Assembly: GCA_964459305.1 (NCBI GenBank)
Contig: CAYWNA010000009.1
Span: 1-64,000 of the forward strand
Reading direction: 5' to 3'
Source: CAYWNA01 sp964459305
GTDB lineage: Bacteria; Planctomycetota; Planctomycetia; Pirellulales; Pirellulaceae
DNA: 64,000 bases
The notes under the pieces were generated by a model. That model searched no databases. It saw nothing but the letters and a program-made list of their open reading frames with translations, and was not told the DNA's origin. Of this stretch, positions 47,250 through 56,205 are shown piece after piece. Made by a program: the position numbers and the translations under genes. Numbering within the stretch: position 1 is the stretch's first letter; every line of letters starts with the position of its first letter.

Positions 47250-49190
47250 ATGAATTCAAATGCTGCAGGTTCTTCGAAGACGCTGCTTCTGGTTCTTTCG
47301 CTGACCTTCACTTCGAATGGCCTGGCTTCTGAGGGCCGTGGTCAGAAGGAGGATCCATACCCATCGGCCAGGGCTCCTTTCGTGACGCTCGTTGACAAGG
47401 GGCACGCGCGGGTCGCAATTGTGGCACCCTCGGCGCCAACGGCTATCGAAACCCATGCCATCGATGAACTGGTTGCATACGTGCGAAAGATGACCGGCAT
47501 CGAGTTGGCAGTCGGCGTGAAAGCCCGAGAAAACCTCTTGCCCGTCTACGTCGGATCGGCCGCCGAGAGATATCTGAGCCACATCGATTGGAACAAGCTC
47601 GGGGACAACGGTTTCGTTCTCAAGAGCGGTGCGGAGGGCGTCTATATTGCCGGCGCCTGCGACTTGGGAACGCTTTACGGCGTCTACCACTTGCTGGAGA
47701 AGCACCTGGGCGTGCGCTGGTTTATGCCCGGCGAGATTGGCGAGGTTGTGCCCCGCAGTAATACGCTGGTGATCGGCACCTTCGAGGAGACCGAGATTCC
47801 TTCGTTTCGCGTCCGCTGGATCGAAAGCGGGGATTGGGCGCTTCGGCAGAAAATGAACGTCAGCATCGAAGTGGGAGATCGGCCCGTGGGGATCAACTGG
47901 CGATGGGGCTTCCACACTCACTTCAAGCTGATTCCGCCGGAAGAGTACTTTGACGAGCATCCCGATTGGTTCGCTCTTTACGGCCGCAAGCGACGGCGTC
48001 CGACGCCCGGGCGGCAAGGCCAACAATTATGTACTTCGAATGCAGAACTAATCGAAGAGATGGCCACGCGCATCATCAAAATGTTTGACAGGGACCCGTC
48101 GCTGGACATCCTGGCGTTGGCCCCGCAGGATGGCGGCGGGTTCTGCCAGTGCAGGGCCTGCGTTGCGTTGGACGAAAAACGTCCGCCCGAAGAGGAGTGG
48201 CACGCGAGGTACTCACGGCGATTGGCCATCTTCAATAACGAGGTGGCCAGACGCGTCGCCCGTGAGCATCCCGACAAGCTGCTCAAGGTGGGCGCCTACG
48301 CCATGTACCTGCGCGTGCCGCTGGATTCCGACTACCGGCCGGAACCGAACTTGGCTATTCAGGTCTGCCACACTTACTCGTGCAACAGCCACCCGATCGC
48401 CTCGGAAACCTGCCGGGGCAATACAGAGTACTTTCGCAAGGAACTGGAGCATTGGGCGAAGATCGCGGGCCATCTGTTCATCTACGAATACTACAACAAA
48501 GGCGTCTGGGGCGGTTTGCCCTACTATCAAGTGCACCTGATCCGGGAAGACATGCGGTATTTCCACAGCTTGGGCGCCGAGTCGTTCTACACCCAGGCTG
48601 CCGGCGCGCGGTGGCCGGCCTGCGGTTTGAACCACTATGTGGCGGCCAAGTTGGCCTGGGACGTCGATCTGGACGTGGACAAACTCCTGGAAGATTTCTA
48701 CGTGAAGTTCTACGCCGAGGCCGCCGATCCCATGCGCGTGTACTGGCAAACCATCGAGCGGGCGTTTGCTGGATACGACGAGTGCCTCTCGCCGTTCGGT
48801 CGAAAATGGACCACGCTGGTGGCGCCCGATATATTTTCTCCGCAGACGATAGTCGCTTTGGAGGACGCCGTCAGCCGGGCCGAGAAAGTCGCGCGATCCG
48901 AGGTAATCAAGGAACGCGTGCGAATGATTCGCGACAAGGTGGAATTCACGAAGAGGACGATGGATTATCTAGCTGCGATCCAGTCGCCCTTCGATGGCAT
49001 CGACCTGACCGATACCAAGCCCGTCGCCCGTGCCCATAGAAAGGCGATCGAGCTAGGCGAACCGCTTTCGGCCAGGCTGAAGAAGTTCTGTCGGGAGAAT
49101 CATCTGGAAGCGTTTCCACGGCTGATCGACGTACATCACCGACTTCCTTTCATCGTCGACATTCCCGGCCGCACGCGGATTCTCGAATGA
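47250..49190 (+). CDS. Exported DUF4838-type glycosidase-like protein
   Basis: The product is 646 aa, with the ATG at 47250 behind AAGGA. A signal peptide is followed by an N-terminal alpha/beta domain like that of GH20/GH67 enzymes (AIDELVAYVRKMTGIELAV, YLSHIDWNKLGDNGFVLKS, GTLYGVYHLLEKHLGVRWF). From about residue 190 a DUF4838 barrel-like region follows, with HTHFKLIPPEEYFDEHPDWF, ILALAPQDGGGFCQC, FIYEYYNKGVWGG and ESFYTQAAGARWP. It is probably a secreted carbohydrate-active enzyme; the substrate is unknown. It fits with the sialidase, sulfatase and large glycosidase-like gene of this window. Confidence 0.82.
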   Translation: MNSNAAGSSKTLLLVLSLTFTSNGLASEGRGQKEDPYPSARAPFVTLVDKGHARVAIVAPSAPTAIETHAIDELVAYVRKMTGIELAVGVKARENLLPVYVGSAAERYLSHIDWNKLGDNGFVLKSGAEGVYIAGACDLGTLYGVYHLLEKHLGVRWFMPGEIGEVVPRSNTLVIGTFEETEIPSFRVRWIESGDWALRQKMNVSIEVGDRPVGINWRWGFHTHFKLIPPEEYFDEHPDWFALYGRKRRRPTPGRQGQQLCTSNAELIEEMATRIIKMFDRDPSLDILALAPQDGGGFCQCRACVALDEKRPPEEEWHARYSRRLAIFNNEVARRVAREHPDKLLKVGAYAMYLRVPLDSDYRPEPNLAIQVCHTYSCNSHPIASETCRGNTEYFRKELEHWAKIAGHLFIYEYYNKGVWGGLPYYQVHLIREDMRYFHSLGAESFYTQAAGARWPACGLNHYVAAKLAWDVDLDVDKLLEDFYVKFYAEAADPMRVYWQTIERAFAGYDECLSPFGRKWTTLVAPDIFSPQTIVALEDAVSRAEKVARSEVIKERVRMIRDKVEFTKRTMDYLAAIQSPFDGIDLTDTKPVARAHRKAIELGEPLSARLKKFCRENHLEAFPRLIDVHHRLPFIVDIPGRTRILE

Positions 49191-49383
49191 TGCAACGGGC
49201 CTGCCTCTAGTTTGTCGTCTGTAGGCTCGATTGTGGCCAACGCCCCACGCCTGCGGTGTGTGGCCAAATACTGTGGCGATTGCCATGGGATCCGGCCGCA
49301 GCCAGCCATTCATCCTCTGGCCAATTCTGCACTCACGAAGTAGCATACGGGATTCTACTTGCATCGAGGTCGTGAGGTGTTCT

Positions 49384-52302
49384 TTGTCTGACAAGTGTAT
49401 CCAGCTCCGCGGCGTTCAGGTCCACAACTTGAAATCGGTTGACCTGGATATTCCGCATCGTCAATTAGTCGTGTTTTGCGGTGTCAGCGGCAGCGGAAAA
49501 ACCAGTTTGGCGTTGGATACGCTGTATGCGGAGGGCCAGCGTCGCTATATCGAGAGCTTTTCGGCCTACACGCGCCAGTTCCTGGACCGGCTGGAGAAGC
49601 CGGATGCGGAACGGATCGAGGGTATCCCACCGGCCATTGCCGTGACGCGAAAAGGCACCACGCGTTCGAATCGGGCGACGATCGGTTCGGCGACCGAAAC
49701 GGTGGATTACCTTCGTCTCTTGTTCGCCAAAATCGGCCGCGTTTTCTGCCAGGGTTGCGGTTGTGAGGTGCGCAAGGACACGCCGCAGAGCGCTGCGGAA
49801 CGTTTGGCCGAACTGCGCGAAGGAACGCGGTTCATGCTGACCTTCCCGCGACAACTGGCCGCGGACGATGATCTTGCACGCGTCGCTGCCGAGCTTAAGG
49901 AAGATGGATTCGTCCGTGCGATCGTGGGAGGGAAGACGATCCACCTGTCCACCGATCCTCCTACGCAAGCGGATTTCGGCAACGAACGGTCCGACTCGCT
50001 ACTGGTCATTACCGATCGCCTCACAGCCGGCAGCACCGACCGCCGGCGATTGCAGGATTCCCTAGAGATCGCTTTCGCCAAAGGCGGCGGTAGGTGCCAT
50101 GCCTTGGTAATGGCAGGAGACGGACTCGCAGAAGACTCGGCGGGCGACCTGAGGTCGGCGGGGTCGGGAGACCCGCGCCGTGCTCTGGCGGTGGGGCAGG
50201 AGGATGCGCGGCGAGTCCTGCCAAGTGTCGAAATCGATGGCCAAGTGTGGCGCCGAACCGGCTTTAGCTCTTTGCTGCGGTGTGAGGACTGTGAACTTGA
50301 GTACCCGGAACTGGAACCGAGGTTGTACGACTCCAATAGCCCGCTGGGTGCCTGCCCACAGTGCGAGGGATTCGGCGATGTCGTTGACGTGGACATGGAC
50401 CTGGTAGTACCCGATCCCACAAAATCGATTCGTGACGGGGCGATCGCGCCATGGAACACGCCGGCCTACGCACATGAATTGGACGAAATCGTTGATTTGG
50501 CGGATGACTACGGTTTGCCGGTGGATGTTCCGTTCAAGAATCTGAACGAGGGGCATCTTCGTTTGATTCGCGAAGGCGTGCCCGAACGCGATTTTGGCGG
50601 TCTGCGAGGCTTCTTCAATTGGCTGGAACGCCGCAAGTACAAAATGCACATCCGAGTGTTCCTCAGCCGGTGGCGCAGCTACCGGCCGTGCCCGACGTGC
50701 GGCGGCAAGCGGTTGCGTCCGGATTCGCTGGCCACCAAGGTTGGTGGCAGAGACATTGCAGAAATCTGTGGCCTGAAAGTCGAAGACGCGTTTGCCTTCT
50801 TCCGTACGCTTGAACTGACGGATTGGCAGCGCGACGTCGGCCGGATGATGTTGGAGCAAGTCGACTCGCGACTTCGATACTTGTGCGAAGTCGGGCTTGC
50901 CTACCTGTCGCTCGACCGGACTTTGCGCACGCTCAGCGGTGGCGAAGCCCAACGCGTGGCGATGACTTCGGCCCTGGGATCCAGCCTCGTGAATATGCTT
51001 TACGTGCTGGACGAGCCGTCCGTGGGCCTCCACCCGCGGGATGTGGACCGGCTGACCGACGCAATCGCTGGGCTGCGAGATCGCGGGAATACGGTTGTCG
51101 TTACCGAACACGAGGAGACTTTGTTGCGGCGGGCAGACCAGGTGGTCGAAATCGGCCCTGGCGCTGGCTCGCGTGGTGGAGCAATCGTGTTTCAGGGTAC
51201 GCCGGAGGAATTGCAGACGCCTGACGCCAGTCTCACAGGCGAGTATCTGAGCGGGCGTCGAGGCTTGGCCACGCCCGAACGACGCCGACAGCCGAATCAT
51301 GGCCGGATACGGCTGGCCGGAGCGTGCGGCAATAACTTGAAAAACGTCACGGTCGATTTCCCGCTTGGTGTGCTGTGTCTGGTGACCGGCGTCAGCGGTG
51401 CCGGCAAGAGCACGTTGGTGCAAGACACGCTCTACGGCGCACTCTGCCGCCGCAAGCGCAAGGAAGCCCCGAAACCGCATCCCTATGACGACGTATTTGG
51501 CGACGGACAGATCGACGATGTGATGTTGGTGGATCAGAGTCCCATCGGCCGGTCGCCGCGGTCCAATCCCGTCACCTATATCAAGGCATTCGATCAAATC
51601 CGAGCCGTCTTTGCCGATACGTTGGAAGCACGCACGCACAACTACGCAACCAGTCATTTCAGCTTCAATGTCGATGGTGGCCGCTGCGAAGCGTGCAAGG
51701 GCGACGGCCACGTGGAAATCGACATGCAGTTTCTGCCGGACGTCTACATGCGGTGCAGCCAATGCGGTGGAACCCGATACCGCAGGGAGATTCTCGAAGT
51801 CACTTACCGCGGACGGAACATCTCCGAAGTTCTGGAGATGACGGTGCGCGAGGGATTCTCGTTTTTCCGTGGGCAAACCAAAGTGCAAGCCAAACTGAAA
51901 CAGTTGATTGACGTGGGCCTGGATTACTTGCGGCTCGGGCAGCCGGCGAACACCTTGTCATCGGGCGAAGCGCAACGGCTGAAGCTGGCCGCCTACATGT
52001 CCGCTGCTCGCCGCAATCGCACGCTGTTTCTGCTCGACGAACCCACGACCGGTTTGCACTTCTCGGACATTGTACAACTGCTAGACTGCTTCGAAGCCCT
52101 ATTGGCTGTGGGGCATTCCTTGATTGTGGTTGAGCACAACCTGCAGTTGATGAACGCAGCCGACTACATCGTCGATTTGGGGCCGGGAGCCGGAGAGGAC
52201 GGTGGGCAGGTAATTGCCGAAGGCACGCCGGAAACCATCGCCCAGAACGACGACTCGGTTACCGGTCGGTATCTCCGTGGAATCTTGCTGCCAAGTTCGT
52301 AG
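49384..52302 (+). CDS. uvrA: Excinuclease ABC subunit A
   Basis: The product is about 972 aa with a TTG start at 49384 (GTGAGG 6 bp upstream; GTG at 49372 is the alternative). The start was chosen because the protein then begins a few residues before the conserved VQVHNLKSVDLDIP. Two ABC cassettes are present: Walker A GVSGSGKTS (about 33) with signature LSGGEAQRVAM and LYVLDEPSVGLHPRD; then GVSGAGKSTL with LSSGEAQRLKLA and LFLLDEPTTGLH. Zinc sites: CEDCELEYPE ... CPQCEG, CPTCGG, CEACKGDGHVEID ... CSQCGGTRY. The UvrB-binding region is present. It recognises DNA lesions in nucleotide excision repair. A palindromic sequence is embedded in frame at 50156-50180. Confidence 0.96.
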   Translation: MSDKCIQLRGVQVHNLKSVDLDIPHRQLVVFCGVSGSGKTSLALDTLYAEGQRRYIESFSAYTRQFLDRLEKPDAERIEGIPPAIAVTRKGTTRSNRATIGSATETVDYLRLLFAKIGRVFCQGCGCEVRKDTPQSAAERLAELREGTRFMLTFPRQLAADDDLARVAAELKEDGFVRAIVGGKTIHLSTDPPTQADFGNERSDSLLVITDRLTAGSTDRRRLQDSLEIAFAKGGGRCHALVMAGDGLAEDSAGDLRSAGSGDPRRALAVGQEDARRVLPSVEIDGQVWRRTGFSSLLRCEDCELEYPELEPRLYDSNSPLGACPQCEGFGDVVDVDMDLVVPDPTKSIRDGAIAPWNTPAYAHELDEIVDLADDYGLPVDVPFKNLNEGHLRLIREGVPERDFGGLRGFFNWLERRKYKMHIRVFLSRWRSYRPCPTCGGKRLRPDSLATKVGGRDIAEICGLKVEDAFAFFRTLELTDWQRDVGRMMLEQVDSRLRYLCEVGLAYLSLDRTLRTLSGGEAQRVAMTSALGSSLVNMLYVLDEPSVGLHPRDVDRLTDAIAGLRDRGNTVVVTEHEETLLRRADQVVEIGPGAGSRGGAIVFQGTPEELQTPDASLTGEYLSGRRGLATPERRRQPNHGRIRLAGACGNNLKNVTVDFPLGVLCLVTGVSGAGKSTLVQDTLYGALCRRKRKEAPKPHPYDDVFGDGQIDDVMLVDQSPIGRSPRSNPVTYIKAFDQIRAVFADTLEARTHNYATSHFSFNVDGGRCEACKGDGHVEIDMQFLPDVYMRCSQCGGTRYRREILEVTYRGRNISEVLEMTVREGFSFFRGQTKVQAKLKQLIDVGLDYLRLGQPANTLSSGEAQRLKLAAYMSAARRNRTLFLLDEPTTGLHFSDIVQLLDCFEALLAVGHSLIVVEHNLQLMNAADYIVDLGPGAGEDGGQVIAEGTPETIAQNDDSVTGRYLRGILLPSS
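50156..50180. repeat. Palindrome embedded in the uvrA reading frame
   Basis: CGGCGGGGTC (50156-50165), loop GGGA, GACCCGCGCCG (50170-50180) form a hairpin with one bulge. It codes for an Arg/Gly/Ser/Asp stretch (RSAGSGDPRRA) that looks like low-complexity filler in the insertion region of UvrA. It may be a dispersed element tolerated inside a surface loop. Confidence 0.45.
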
Positions 52303-52628
52303 CCCCGCCTTCAGGCGGCCTTCTTCGCCGTCCGCCGGGGCAAATGATCGGATGGGCGAGATCCAGGTGCTGGAAAGGGAGAATCCGCGATGCCGAGAAA
52401 CTCGGGCTATCCGAAGTGCGGGACGCGGTTGTTGCCCGCCTGGAAGATCGCCTCGCAGGCCGCAGCATCGGAAGCCAACCTCCAATCTGGGGAACTCAGG
52501 GTTGCGTCCTGTGGCTGAGTGCGTAGAATGTGATGTTCCGCAACAAAGACAAAAGTCGTCAGGACATTGTCGGCGATTAAATAAGCTGTTGGCAAATCAA
52601 GAGTTACGAACGGAACGTCTGGTCGATT
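52303..52628. other. Gene-free stretch between uvrA and rpsR
   Basis: About 326 bp. A 60-codon open frame exists at 52344-52526 but has no recognisable similarity or SD. The rpsR promoter must lie here, but I cannot name its boxes. Nothing else is seen. Confidence 0.55.
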
Positions 52629-52913
52629 ATGTTTAAAAGCAGATCATTCAGATCAAGAAACAGCAGGTCAAAGAAGCGTCTCAAGGCACGCACACGCGCG
52701 AAAAAGAAGGACCCTCTTTTTGTGGAGGGCAAGCGGCCGCGTCCCATGTATGTGGATTACAAGGACGTCGAGTTGCTCAAGAAACTGGTCAATCGACATG
52801 GCCGCGTTGTGGGCCGGCGCAAGACAGGATGCTCCGCCGCGAGCCAACATGCGGTCTCGCTCGCAATCAAGCGGGCTAGGTTCATGGCGCTCTTGCCATA
52901 CACAGGCGAGTGA
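52629..52913 (+). CDS. rpsR: 30S ribosomal protein bS18
   Basis: The product is 94 aa. A basic N-terminal extension of about 28 residues is followed by the conserved body: VDYKDVELLKKLVNRHGRVV, then GRRKTGCSAASQHAVSLAIK, then RARFMALLPYT. It binds the central domain of 16S rRNA with bS6. In many bacteria rpsR is clustered with rpsF, ssb and rplI; here it stands alone, followed 7 bp later by a thioesterase gene, so the two may be co-transcribed. Confidence 0.95.
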   Translation: MFKSRSFRSRNSRSKKRLKARTRAKKKDPLFVEGKRPRPMYVDYKDVELLKKLVNRHGRVVGRRKTGCSAASQHAVSLAIKRARFMALLPYTGE

Positions 52914-52920
52914 GTCTGGC

Positions 52921-53364
52921 GTGAGCCTCGCACCAGTTCCATTCAGGACGACACGTCGCGTCGAGTTCCGCGATACCGATGCCGCCGGGATTGTTCATTT
53001 CTCGGCCTTCTTTGTGTATATGGAACAGGCGGAACACGAGCTGTTGCGGCAGCTTGGACTGGGCGTCGTTCTGAGCGACGACGACGGCGAAATCAGTTGG
53101 CCACGCATCTCGGCGACATGCGATTTCCGCAATCCGGCGAAGTTCGAAGATATCTTGGAGATTGAAGTCGTCGTCAACTCAATCAGTCGGACGAGTGTGA
53201 CTTACGATTTTCGCTTCACGCGCGACGGCAAGTCAATCGCCAACGGCTCGATGACAACGGTTTGCTGTCGCATCGGACCTAACTCTCTGCCGCGGGCCAT
53301 CAAGATGCCAGAGTGGATCGCCGAAAAGCTGCGAGGGGTAGAGTCAAGGGAGTCGGGCGGCTGA
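52921..53364 (+). CDS. Acyl-CoA thioesterase, 4HBT/YbgC-FadM family
   Basis: The product is 147 aa with a GTG start at 52921, 7 bp after rpsR. The hotdog-fold signature RRVEFRDTDAAGIVHFSAFF is followed by VYMEQAEHELLRQLGL, with the catalytic Asp/active-site region, then ISATCDFRNPAKFEDILEIE and VTYDFRFTRDGKSIANGSMT. It hydrolyses acyl-CoA thioesters in the cytoplasm; YbgC relatives link to the Tol-Pal envelope system and FadM to long-chain acyl-CoA. The exact substrate is not evident. Confidence 0.88.
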   Translation: MSLAPVPFRTTRRVEFRDTDAAGIVHFSAFFVYMEQAEHELLRQLGLGVVLSDDDGEISWPRISATCDFRNPAKFEDILEIEVVVNSISRTSVTYDFRFTRDGKSIANGSMTTVCCRIGPNSLPRAIKMPEWIAEKLRGVESRESGG

Positions 53365-53390
53365 GTCCCCATGGCTGGCGCCTAAATCCC

Positions 53391-53457
53391 GTAGCCGAAG
53401 TCGCGAAGACTTTGGGTGGAGTCGCCGAAAATCCCAAACTCTGGTGAGTTCGGCTAC
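53391..53457. repeat. Dispersed palindrome, copy 2 (GTAGCCGAA family)
   Basis: Begins GTAGCCGAAGTCGCGAAGAC and ends with GAGTTCGGCTAC, the inverted partner. It matches copy 1 (24281-24344) in both arms and order. It sits in the 109-bp space between the convergent thioesterase and threonine aldolase genes. Confidence 0.9.
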
Positions 53458-53473
53458 CAGCGTACCTCTTGAC

Positions 53474-54523
53474 TCATCGACGCCCAAGTTCTTCGGCCGT
53501 TCTTCTTAGGATCTCGCCCCCTTGCCGCACTTCCGTTTCGTTCACATCCAGGTGCGTGACGGCACGGATCTTCGTGGGACTGACCGTCAGGACCAACACA
53601 CCTCGTTCTTTCAGGGCGTCCGCAAATTCCGCTGCCGTAGCCAAGGACGGATCAATGCTGAAGATGACCATGTTGGAGTCGATCTGTTCTGGCTCCAAGG
53701 CCAGTCCCTCGGCTTCGCGAACGGCATCCGCCAGGATTCGTGTATTCGCGTGATCTTCCGCCAGTCGCTCGACGTTGTTCTCCAGGGCGTACAGCGCCCC
53801 GGCCGCAATGACGCCTGATTGCCGCATTCCGCCACCGAACACTTTGCGGTGACGCCGTGCAAGCTGGATCAACTCACGCGGCCCGGCCAGTGCCGAACCC
53901 ACCGGTGCGCCAAGACCTTTGCTGAAACAGACGCTGACCGTATCGAAATGCTTCGACCACTCGGCCGCATCGATGCCCGAGGCGACGGCTGCATTGAACA
54001 GCCGCGCTCCGTCCAAATGACGGCGAAGCCCGTTCTCTTCGGCCCAGCGGCAGATATCCACTACGTTGTCGTAGGGCTGAACCCGTCCAGCGCCTCGGTT
54101 GTGTGTGTTTTCCAGGCAGACCAGCCGCGTTCGCACCATGTGCTCGTTGTCCGGCCGTATCAGACCGCGCAACTGGTCGACATGTAGCACGCCAAAGTCG
54201 CCCTCGACGGTCCGTGTAGCCACACCACTGAACTGAGCGTACGCGCCCTGTTCGTAGTTGTAGATATGGCAGTTTACGTCGCAAATCAACTCGTCCCCGG
54301 GCTGGCAGTGGACGCGAACAGCCACCTGATTGGTCATGGTGCCTGAAGGCATGTAGATCGCAGCCTCCTTGCCTAACATTTCAGCACAGAGGTTCTGCAG
54401 TTTCTCGACGGTCGGGTCGACATCGATCACGTCATCATTTACCTCGGCATTGGCAATGGCGGCGCGCATCTCTGGTGTTGGCTTGGTAACGGTGTCGCTT
54501 CGAAGGTCGATGGGACGGTCCAT
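53474..54523 (-). CDS. ltaE: Low-specificity L-threonine aldolase
   Basis: The product is 349 aa. The ATG at 54523 was chosen so that the protein begins MDRPIDLRSDTVTKPTPEM, the conserved family start; the open frame continues 39 codons upstream without similarity. Motifs: IYMPSGTMTNQVAV, LENTHNRGAGRV, HLDGARLFNAAVA, and the PLP Lys in VCFSKGLGAPVGS. It splits L-threonine/L-allo-threonine to glycine and acetaldehyde in the cytoplasm. It is transcribed away from hisD. Confidence 0.93.
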   Translation of the reverse strand: MDRPIDLRSDTVTKPTPEMRAAIANAEVNDDVIDVDPTVEKLQNLCAEMLGKEAAIYMPSGTMTNQVAVRVHCQPGDELICDVNCHIYNYEQGAYAQFSGVATRTVEGDFGVLHVDQLRGLIRPDNEHMVRTRLVCLENTHNRGAGRVQPYDNVVDICRWAEENGLRRHLDGARLFNAAVASGIDAAEWSKHFDTVSVCFSKGLGAPVGSALAGPRELIQLARRHRKVFGGGMRQSGVIAAGALYALENNVERLAEDHANTRILADAVREAEGLALEPEQIDSNMVIFSIDPSLATAAEFADALKERGVLVLTVSPTKIRAVTHLDVNETEVRQGGEILRRTAEELGRR

Positions 54524-54694
54524 GATTGTTCCAATCCTGATGCGATTGAAGAGCCTGATGTACACCAGCACCGTAACAATGCGGTGATCATCTTTCCAGA
54601 GGGCTACCAGCGGGCCTTTCGCTGAAGGTGGCAAACGCACACAATAGATGGTCTCGCGCTACGCCAAAATTCTTGTTGGAAACGACAATCAACG

Positions 54695-56059
54695 ATGACA
54701 AGCGATCAGAAACTCAATATTCGGCGTATTGACACGCGCCGGGATGACGTCGGGAAAGCCCTGGGCGGGCTGCGGGAGAAGCTTAGCCCGCGGGGTGACA
54801 TTGTCAGCGAACGTGGTCGTCAACGGACGATCGAGGTGTTCGGCGAGCCTCTGACACCACAACGAGTGGTGGAGAAAATCTGCGGCGATGTCGGGCGCGA
54901 CGGCCTGGACGCCGTGCTCAGGTACTCCAAGAAGCTGGACGGCGCCCAGTTAACATCCGCTACGGTACGCGTCAGCGACGCCGAAATGGCAACTGCCCAC
55001 GAGCAGGCATCTTCGGAATTCCTGGCAACCATCCGCCGTATTCGCGACAACATTTTGGAGTTTCAAAAGGCGATTCTACACCAGGACGTCGAGGTCCGGC
55101 GTCCGGACGGCGTCACGTTGCGACAGCGATACGTGCCCCTTAGACGCGTCGGTGTGTGTGTGCCAGGTGGTGCCGCGGCGTATCCATCGACTGTGCTGAT
55201 GACAGCCGTGCCCGCGATGGCAGCCGGAGTGAAAGAAATCGCGATTGTAGCCCCCCCCACTCCCTTTGGCGCCAATAACCCTGACGTACTGGCCACATGT
55301 CGCGAACTGGGAGTGGACGAGGTGTATCGAGTCGGTGGCGCCCAAGCTGTGGCGGCGTTGGCGTACGGCGTCGAGGGGATTCCGCAGGTGGATAAGATTG
55401 TCGGCCCCGGTAATTTGTTTGTGGCTTTGGCCAAGCGGCATGTCTATGGCGAGGTGGACATCGATTCCATTGCGGGGCCGAGCGAGGTAGTCGTCATCGC
55501 CGACCCGTCGACTCGCCCCGATTTCACAGCCGCCGATCTCTTGTCTCAGGCCGAGCACGCCCCTGGCGCGAGTATTTTGATTACTTGGAGCCACGAAGTG
55601 CTGGAAGCCACGGCCGCCGAACTCCAGCGACAAGTGGCCCGATTGTCGCGAGAGGAATTGACCGTGCAGAGTCTGCAGGACTTTGGAGCATTGATATTGG
55701 TCCGGGACGAAGACGAGGCTTGTGCCATCACCGATGCCATCGCGCCCGAACATCTGCACATCGCCACAGACAATGCCGAATCGTTGCTGACCAAGATCCA
55801 CAACGCCGGAGCGACGTTCCTGGGCAACTACACGCCCGTGGCATTGGGCGATTATGCCGCCGGGCCATCACACGTCCTGCCGACCAGCGGAACGGCACGT
55901 TGGGCATCCGGGCTATCGGCGAACGACTTCCTTCGCCCCGGCAGTGTCATCGCGTACACGAAAAAAGGCTTGGAAAAAGTCGCCGACGACGTGCGGCTGA
56001 TGGCCGACAAGGAGGGACTAACGGCTCATCGGTCAAGCGTGGATGTGAGGATGGCGTAA
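54695..56059 (+). CDS. hisD: Histidinol dehydrogenase
   Basis: The product is 454 aa, a standard length. Conserved parts: YVPLRRVGVCVPGGAAAYPS, VDEVYRVGGAQAVAALAYG, VDKIVGPGNLFVALAKR, IDSIAGPSEVVVIAD, LLSQAEHAPGAS (zinc ligands), IAPEHLHI, and AGPSHVLPTSGTARW. It makes the last two oxidation steps of histidine biosynthesis with NAD and zinc. It is a lone his gene here, with no other his genes adjacent, as is common outside enteric bacteria. Confidence 0.96.
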   Translation: MTSDQKLNIRRIDTRRDDVGKALGGLREKLSPRGDIVSERGRQRTIEVFGEPLTPQRVVEKICGDVGRDGLDAVLRYSKKLDGAQLTSATVRVSDAEMATAHEQASSEFLATIRRIRDNILEFQKAILHQDVEVRRPDGVTLRQRYVPLRRVGVCVPGGAAAYPSTVLMTAVPAMAAGVKEIAIVAPPTPFGANNPDVLATCRELGVDEVYRVGGAQAVAALAYGVEGIPQVDKIVGPGNLFVALAKRHVYGEVDIDSIAGPSEVVVIADPSTRPDFTAADLLSQAEHAPGASILITWSHEVLEATAAELQRQVARLSREELTVQSLQDFGALILVRDEDEACAITDAIAPEHLHIATDNAESLLTKIHNAGATFLGNYTPVALGDYAAGPSHVLPTSGTARWASGLSANDFLRPGSVIAYTKKGLEKVADDVRLMADKEGLTAHRSSVDVRMA

Positions 56060-56071
56060 CTTACGAGTGAT

Positions 56072-56205
56072 CTGAGGGTGTCCGGGAATCGGGAGGGCGA
56101 AGCTCCTTCGGAGCCTGAATTCTGGCACGAACACCCGGCTCGGCGGGAGCCTCGCCCTCCCGACAACCGTGGATTCCATCATGTCGAATTCCCGGACACC
56201 CTCAG
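56072..56205. repeat. Nested palindrome between hisD and carB
   Basis: Outer arms: CTGAGGGTGTCCGGGAAT at 56072 and its inverted copy ending at 56205. Inner arms: CGGGAGGGCGAAGCTCC from about 56090 and the inverted GGAGCCTCGCCCTCCCG ending near 56162. The right outer arm overlaps the stop codon of carB. It probably serves as a bidirectional terminator for the convergent genes and looks like a dispersed repeat. Confidence 0.85.

Noticed and set aside
49231..49383. ATG start of uvrA at 49231 or 49288
   Set aside because: The added 32-51 residues have no UvrA similarity; TTG at 49384 (or GTG at 49372) puts the start at the usual distance from the first conserved motif.
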